Shown piece by piece: positions 12,626-15,069 of a stretch of 15,069 bases of DNA. The stretch lies in NCBI GenBank assembly GCA_035574175.1, contig DATLZB010000144.1, positions 1 through 15,069 of the forward strand. The letters run 5' to 3'. Under the pieces are notes generated by a model. It ran no database searches, was not told the DNA's origin, and saw only the letters and a program-made list of their open reading frames with translations. Numbering within the stretch: the first letter of the stretch is position 1; each line of letters begins with the position of its first letter. Made by a program: the position numbers and the translations under genes. Origin of the DNA: DATLZB01 sp035574175. Lineage in GTDB: Bacteria; Pseudomonadota; Alphaproteobacteria; Rhizobiales; Hyphomicrobiaceae.

Positions 12626-13210
12626 CTATTCAGTCGCCTTTCGCCAGCGGGTGACGACGGCCGACAGCGCCGGCCGCGGCCGCTCCGGCTGGCGCTCCCT
12701 GGCGGTGCCGATGTAGATGAATCCGGCCGCACGCTCGTTGTCGGCCAGCCCAAGCGCCTTGCGGACGGCCGGGCTGTAGGAATACCACTCGGTGATCCAA
12801 CAGGTGCCATAACCCAGCGCGTTGGCAGCCAAGCACAGGTTGAAGCAGGCGGCGCCGCAGGAAAGGATCTGCTCCCACTCGGGTGCGCCCGGCGTCGGCA
12901 CCACACGCGAGATTGCGGCAACCACCGTCGGCGCCCGCATAAGGCGCGCACGCTCGGTGGCCAGCCGCATCGGCGAGGGCGGTTCGCGCTCTTCTTGGAG
13001 GCAGGCCGCCGCCAGCAGCTCGCCGAACTCGGCACGTGCCTCGCCTTCAAACACGATGAAGCGCCAGGGCACCACAGCCTTGTGGTCGGGCACACGCACG
13101 GCGGCGGTCAATATCTGCTCAAGCTGAGCCGAGGTCGGCCCCGGTTCGCCAAGCATCGCCGCCTTGACGGAGCGCCGGGTGAGCAGCAGCTCGAGCGCCG
13201 GTTGCGTCAT
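12626..13210 (-). CDS. Nitroreductase-family FMN oxidoreductase (YdjA-like)
   Basis: A predicted cytoplasmic NAD(P)H-dependent FMN enzyme of 194 aa, close in length to E. coli YdjA (about 183). Seen: LLLTRRSVK (residues 8-16), the FMN-phosphate-binding Arg-Arg-Ser; PDHKAVVPWRFIVF (41-54), where the PDHK and PWRF blocks are typical of the YdjA group; GAACFNLCLAANALGYGTCW (119-138), the FMN-contacting GYG region; and GFIYIGTARERQPERPRP near the C-terminus. ATG 13210 has GGGGC 9 nt upstream; an in-frame ATG at 13234 has AGGG and would add 8 residues, so the start is not settled. The natural substrate is unknown. Confidence 0.92.
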   Translation of the reverse strand: MTQPALELLLTRRSVKAAMLGEPGPTSAQLEQILTAAVRVPDHKAVVPWRFIVFEGEARAEFGELLAAACLQEEREPPSPMRLATERARLMRAPTVVAAISRVVPTPGAPEWEQILSCGAACFNLCLAANALGYGTCWITEWYSYSPAVRKALGLADNERAAGFIYIGTARERQPERPRPALSAVVTRWRKATE

Positions 13211-13267
13211 GATGTTTGCCCCGTTTTCATGCAATGAGTGCCCTCGCTAACGCAAATCCTGATGCTG

Positions 13268-13273
13268 TACAAT
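13268..13273 (+). promoter_or_regulatory. Possible -10 element for the VWA gene
   Basis: TACAAT is a good -10 hexamer, but the -35 at 17 bp (CGCTAA) is poor. If real, transcription would start near 13280 and ATG 13317 would be used, excluding the in-frame ATG at 13272. Confidence 0.3.
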
Positions 13274-13316
13274 GAGTCTGCCATGCCAGCCCCGGCAGTA
13301 CACGGATCGCACTGGT

Positions 13317-15069
13317 ATGCATCCGCTCCTTAATGGCTTGGCGGCAATGACCGCGCTCGGACTCGCCTGGGCTACGGCACCAGCCGCCGCCCAGACGACG
13401 GGCGCGAGCGGCGCCAGCATCGTGCTCGTGCTCGACGGCTCCAACTCCATGAACGGGCGGATCGGCGCCGACCCGACGCCCAAGCACGTGCTCGTGCGCG
13501 AGGGCCTTCGCCAGGCGCTGCCAAAGCTTCCGCCTGCCACCCGTTTCGGCCTCGTCACCTTCGGTCACCGACGCTCCGCCGACTGTACCGATTCGGAGCT
13601 TGTCATGCCTCCCGGCCCGGTCAATCCGGTCGGAACGCTCGACATCCTGGAGCGGCTGCCACCGCGGGGCTACAGCCCAGCCATGCTGGGCCTGCGGCAG
13701 GCGGCGAAGGCGCTCGAGAGCGCACCGGCGCCGGCGAGCATCGTGCTGGTGCTCGACGATCTGGCGAGCTGCCGGGAGGACCCTTGCGCGGTGGCGGGCG
13801 AGATCGCAGCGGCTTATCCGAACCTGCCCATCCACTTGGTCGGGCTAGCGCTCAAGCCGGAGGATGCGCAGCAGCTGACCTGCCTGCCGGCGCGCACGGG
13901 CGGCAGACTTTATGCCGCCAACGATGCGGCCGGCGTGGCAACCGCCGTCGAACAGGTCTTGGCGTTCGCCGGCGTCGACCGGCTGCCGGCTCAGCCGAAG
14001 GTGCCGCCGCCGATGCCCGCCGCGCGCGGGCCGCAGCCGGCTGCAACCGCCCCAGGGCTGACGCTTGCAGCGACGTTGATCGAAAAGGGCCCTCCCCTGG
14101 ATCACCCCATCCGCTGGCGGATCACTGGCGAGGGCGGAAAAGCCGATCCGATGGAGGTCCACGCGGCGAGGGCCGATCTCGATCTTGCGCCCGGGCGCTA
14201 CGCGGTCGAGGCGCAAGCTGGGCTGGCCCGCGCAACACGGCAGGTCGAGGTCACGCCAAAAGGGCGCTCGCGAATTGCGATCCCACTCGATGCGGGCTCT
14301 CTGGCGCTCACCGCATCGCTGCAGAAGGGCGGAAGGCCGGTGCCCGAGGCGATGCTGTCCGTCTTTGCCGTCGAAGCAGGGCGAGCTTCGTCGCCGCCAC
14401 TGTGGGTCTCGCGGCCGAGCGCAAGAGATATCATCTTACCGGCCGGCAACTACCGCGTGGTGGCCGAGGAGGGCTCGGTGCGGGCGGAGCGCCCGGTGAG
14501 CGTCAGAGCCGGCGAGCGCACGGCGCTCGAGGTGCCGCTCGGCGCCGGCCGTCTCGAGGTCGAGGCAACTCCCCTGCGCGCACCGGGCGGCCGGCAACAG
14601 ACCCTCTATATCGTTCACGAGGACGATCCCGAGAGCCCCGGCGGCCGCCGCGAGGTGGCGCGCTCGGCAGCGCCGCGCGCACACTTCACGCTGCCGCCCG
14701 GGACTTATCACGTCACCGCCCGCCAGGGCATGGCCGAGGTGAGGGAGCGCATCGTGCTGCGCCATGGCGATGAGGTGAAGAAGACTCTGGCCATCGGCGT
14801 GGCACGGTTGCAGCTCGCTACGCGGATCACGGGCGCGACGGCGACGACCAGCGAACAGGTGAGCTACCGCGTGCTGCGGCTCGACGGCGGCCTGCGCGAG
14901 GTGGTGCGCACGCGCGCGGCCGAACCCATACTGGAGCTGAGCCCCGGCCAGTATCGCCTCGAGAGCCGGCTCGGCAGCCAGAACGCAGTGGCGGTGCGAG
15001 ACATCGACCTCAGGGCGGGCACGGAGCAGCGAATCGTGCTGGAACAGCCTGCCGGATTCGTGCGCCTGC
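13317..15069 (+). CDS. Secreted VWA-domain protein with tandem beta repeats, 3' end outside window
   Basis: The open frame gives 584 codons without a stop. Seen: a signal peptide (hydrophobic core in residues 5-19, cleavage near TAPAAAQ at about 25). A VWA domain follows at about 30-225 with the MIDAS start LVLDGSNSM (DxSxS), FGLVTFGHR, GYSPAMLGL where Ser replaces the usual MIDAS Thr, and the LVLDD...C...DPC block typical of this VWA subgroup. A proline-rich linker comes next, then four repeats of about 84 residues marked by LAPGRYAVEA (290), LPAGNYRVVA (374), LPPGTYHVTA (459) and LSPGQYRLES (541). The repeats look like Ig or carboxypeptidase-regulatory folds. An in-frame ATG at 13272 is an alternative start but lengthens the signal peptide's N-region. 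Function unknown; a metal-dependent periplasmic or surface adhesion or assembly role is an inference. Confidence 0.87.
   Translation, partial: MHPLLNGLAAMTALGLAWATAPAAAQTTGASGASIVLVLDGSNSMNGRIGADPTPKHVLVREGLRQALPKLPPATRFGLVTFGHRRSADCTDSELVMPPGPVNPVGTLDILERLPPRGYSPAMLGLRQAAKALESAPAPASIVLVLDDLASCREDPCAVAGEIAAAYPNLPIHLVGLALKPEDAQQLTCLPARTGGRLYAANDAAGVATAVEQVLAFAGVDRLPAQPKVPPPMPAARGPQPAATAPGLTLAATLIEKGPPLDHPIRWRITGEGGKADPMEVHAARADLDLAPGRYAVEAQAGLARATRQVEVTPKGRSRIAIPLDAGSLALTASLQKGGRPVPEAMLSVFAVEAGRASSPPLWVSRPSARDIILPAGNYRVVAEEGSVRAERPVSVRAGERTALEVPLGAGRLEVEATPLRAPGGRQQTLYIVHEDDPESPGGRREVARSAAPRAHFTLPPGTYHVTARQGMAEVRERIVLRHGDEVKKTLAIGVARLQLATRITGATATTSEQVSYRVLRLDGGLREVVRTRAAEPILELSPGQYRLESRLGSQNAVAVRDIDLRAGTEQRIVLEQPAGFVRL

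Noticed and set aside
13784..14773. 329-codon + frame inside the VWA gene
   Set aside because: It is out of phase with the VWA and repeat motifs and very Arg/Gly-rich, so it is a frame shadow.
1..15069. CRISPR array, tRNA, rRNA, insertion sequence or prophage signals
   Set aside because: I saw no regularly spaced repeats, no tRNA-like cloverleaf, no transposase or integrase, and no flanking terminal inverted repeats.

Overview
This is a high-GC window whose gene families point to an alphaproteobacterium, probably Rhodospirillales or Hyphomicrobiales. The evidence is a PAS_5-type protein next to a PilZ protein, a DUF920/BTLCP protease, an NrsF/ECF sigma pair divergent from a bufferin operon, and strong third-position GC bias that opens long antisense frames. 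I see no tRNA, rRNA, CRISPR array, insertion sequence or phage gene. It reads as chromosomal housekeeping and accessory sequence.

Layout. (1) 1-1600: the 3' part of hisI, then a patatin-like phospholipase, both on +. (2) 1723-3066: a twin-CBS protein and a rhomboid protease, both on -. (3) 3299-5497: a PAS_5 protein, a tandem-PilZ protein and a secreted LapG-like cysteine protease on +, a set suggestive of cyclic-di-GMP or surface control. (4) 5503-6746: nrsF and sigF on -, overlapping by ATGA. Divergent from them at 6897-9299 is a bufferin operon on +: bufA1 (DUF2282), bufB (DUF692/MNIO), bufC (DUF2063) and a DoxX gene. The shared intergenic region holds a close match to the SigF promoter (GTAACT-N16-CGAA), two overlapping dyads and a leader hairpin. 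(5) 9613-10335: a stand-alone MHYT sensor with a structured leader. 10467-11435: an unrecognised membrane-anchored protein with Sel1-like repeats. (6) 11482-13210: two flavoenzymes on - (a flavin-reductase-like protein and a nitroreductase). Between them on + lie a terminator with no obvious gene, a 16-bp tandem repeat and two coupled tiny membrane-protein ORFs (37 and 29 codons). (7) 13317 to the end: a secreted VWA protein with four ~84-residue beta-type repeats, running off the right edge.

How the parts fit. The best-defined system is the SigF/NrsF-controlled bufferin locus. NrsF would hold SigF at the membrane until metal stress, and SigF would then transcribe bufABC-doxX from 6793-6818. 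The Cys-rich exported peptide BufA1 would be modified by BufB and BufC to buffer copper. The neighbouring MHYT protein, a proposed metal-binding membrane sensor family, may be functionally related. The least explained parts are the tiny membrane ORFs with their upstream terminator and repeat, the dyads over the buf promoter, the leader hairpins before the MHYT gene, and the VWA-repeat protein.
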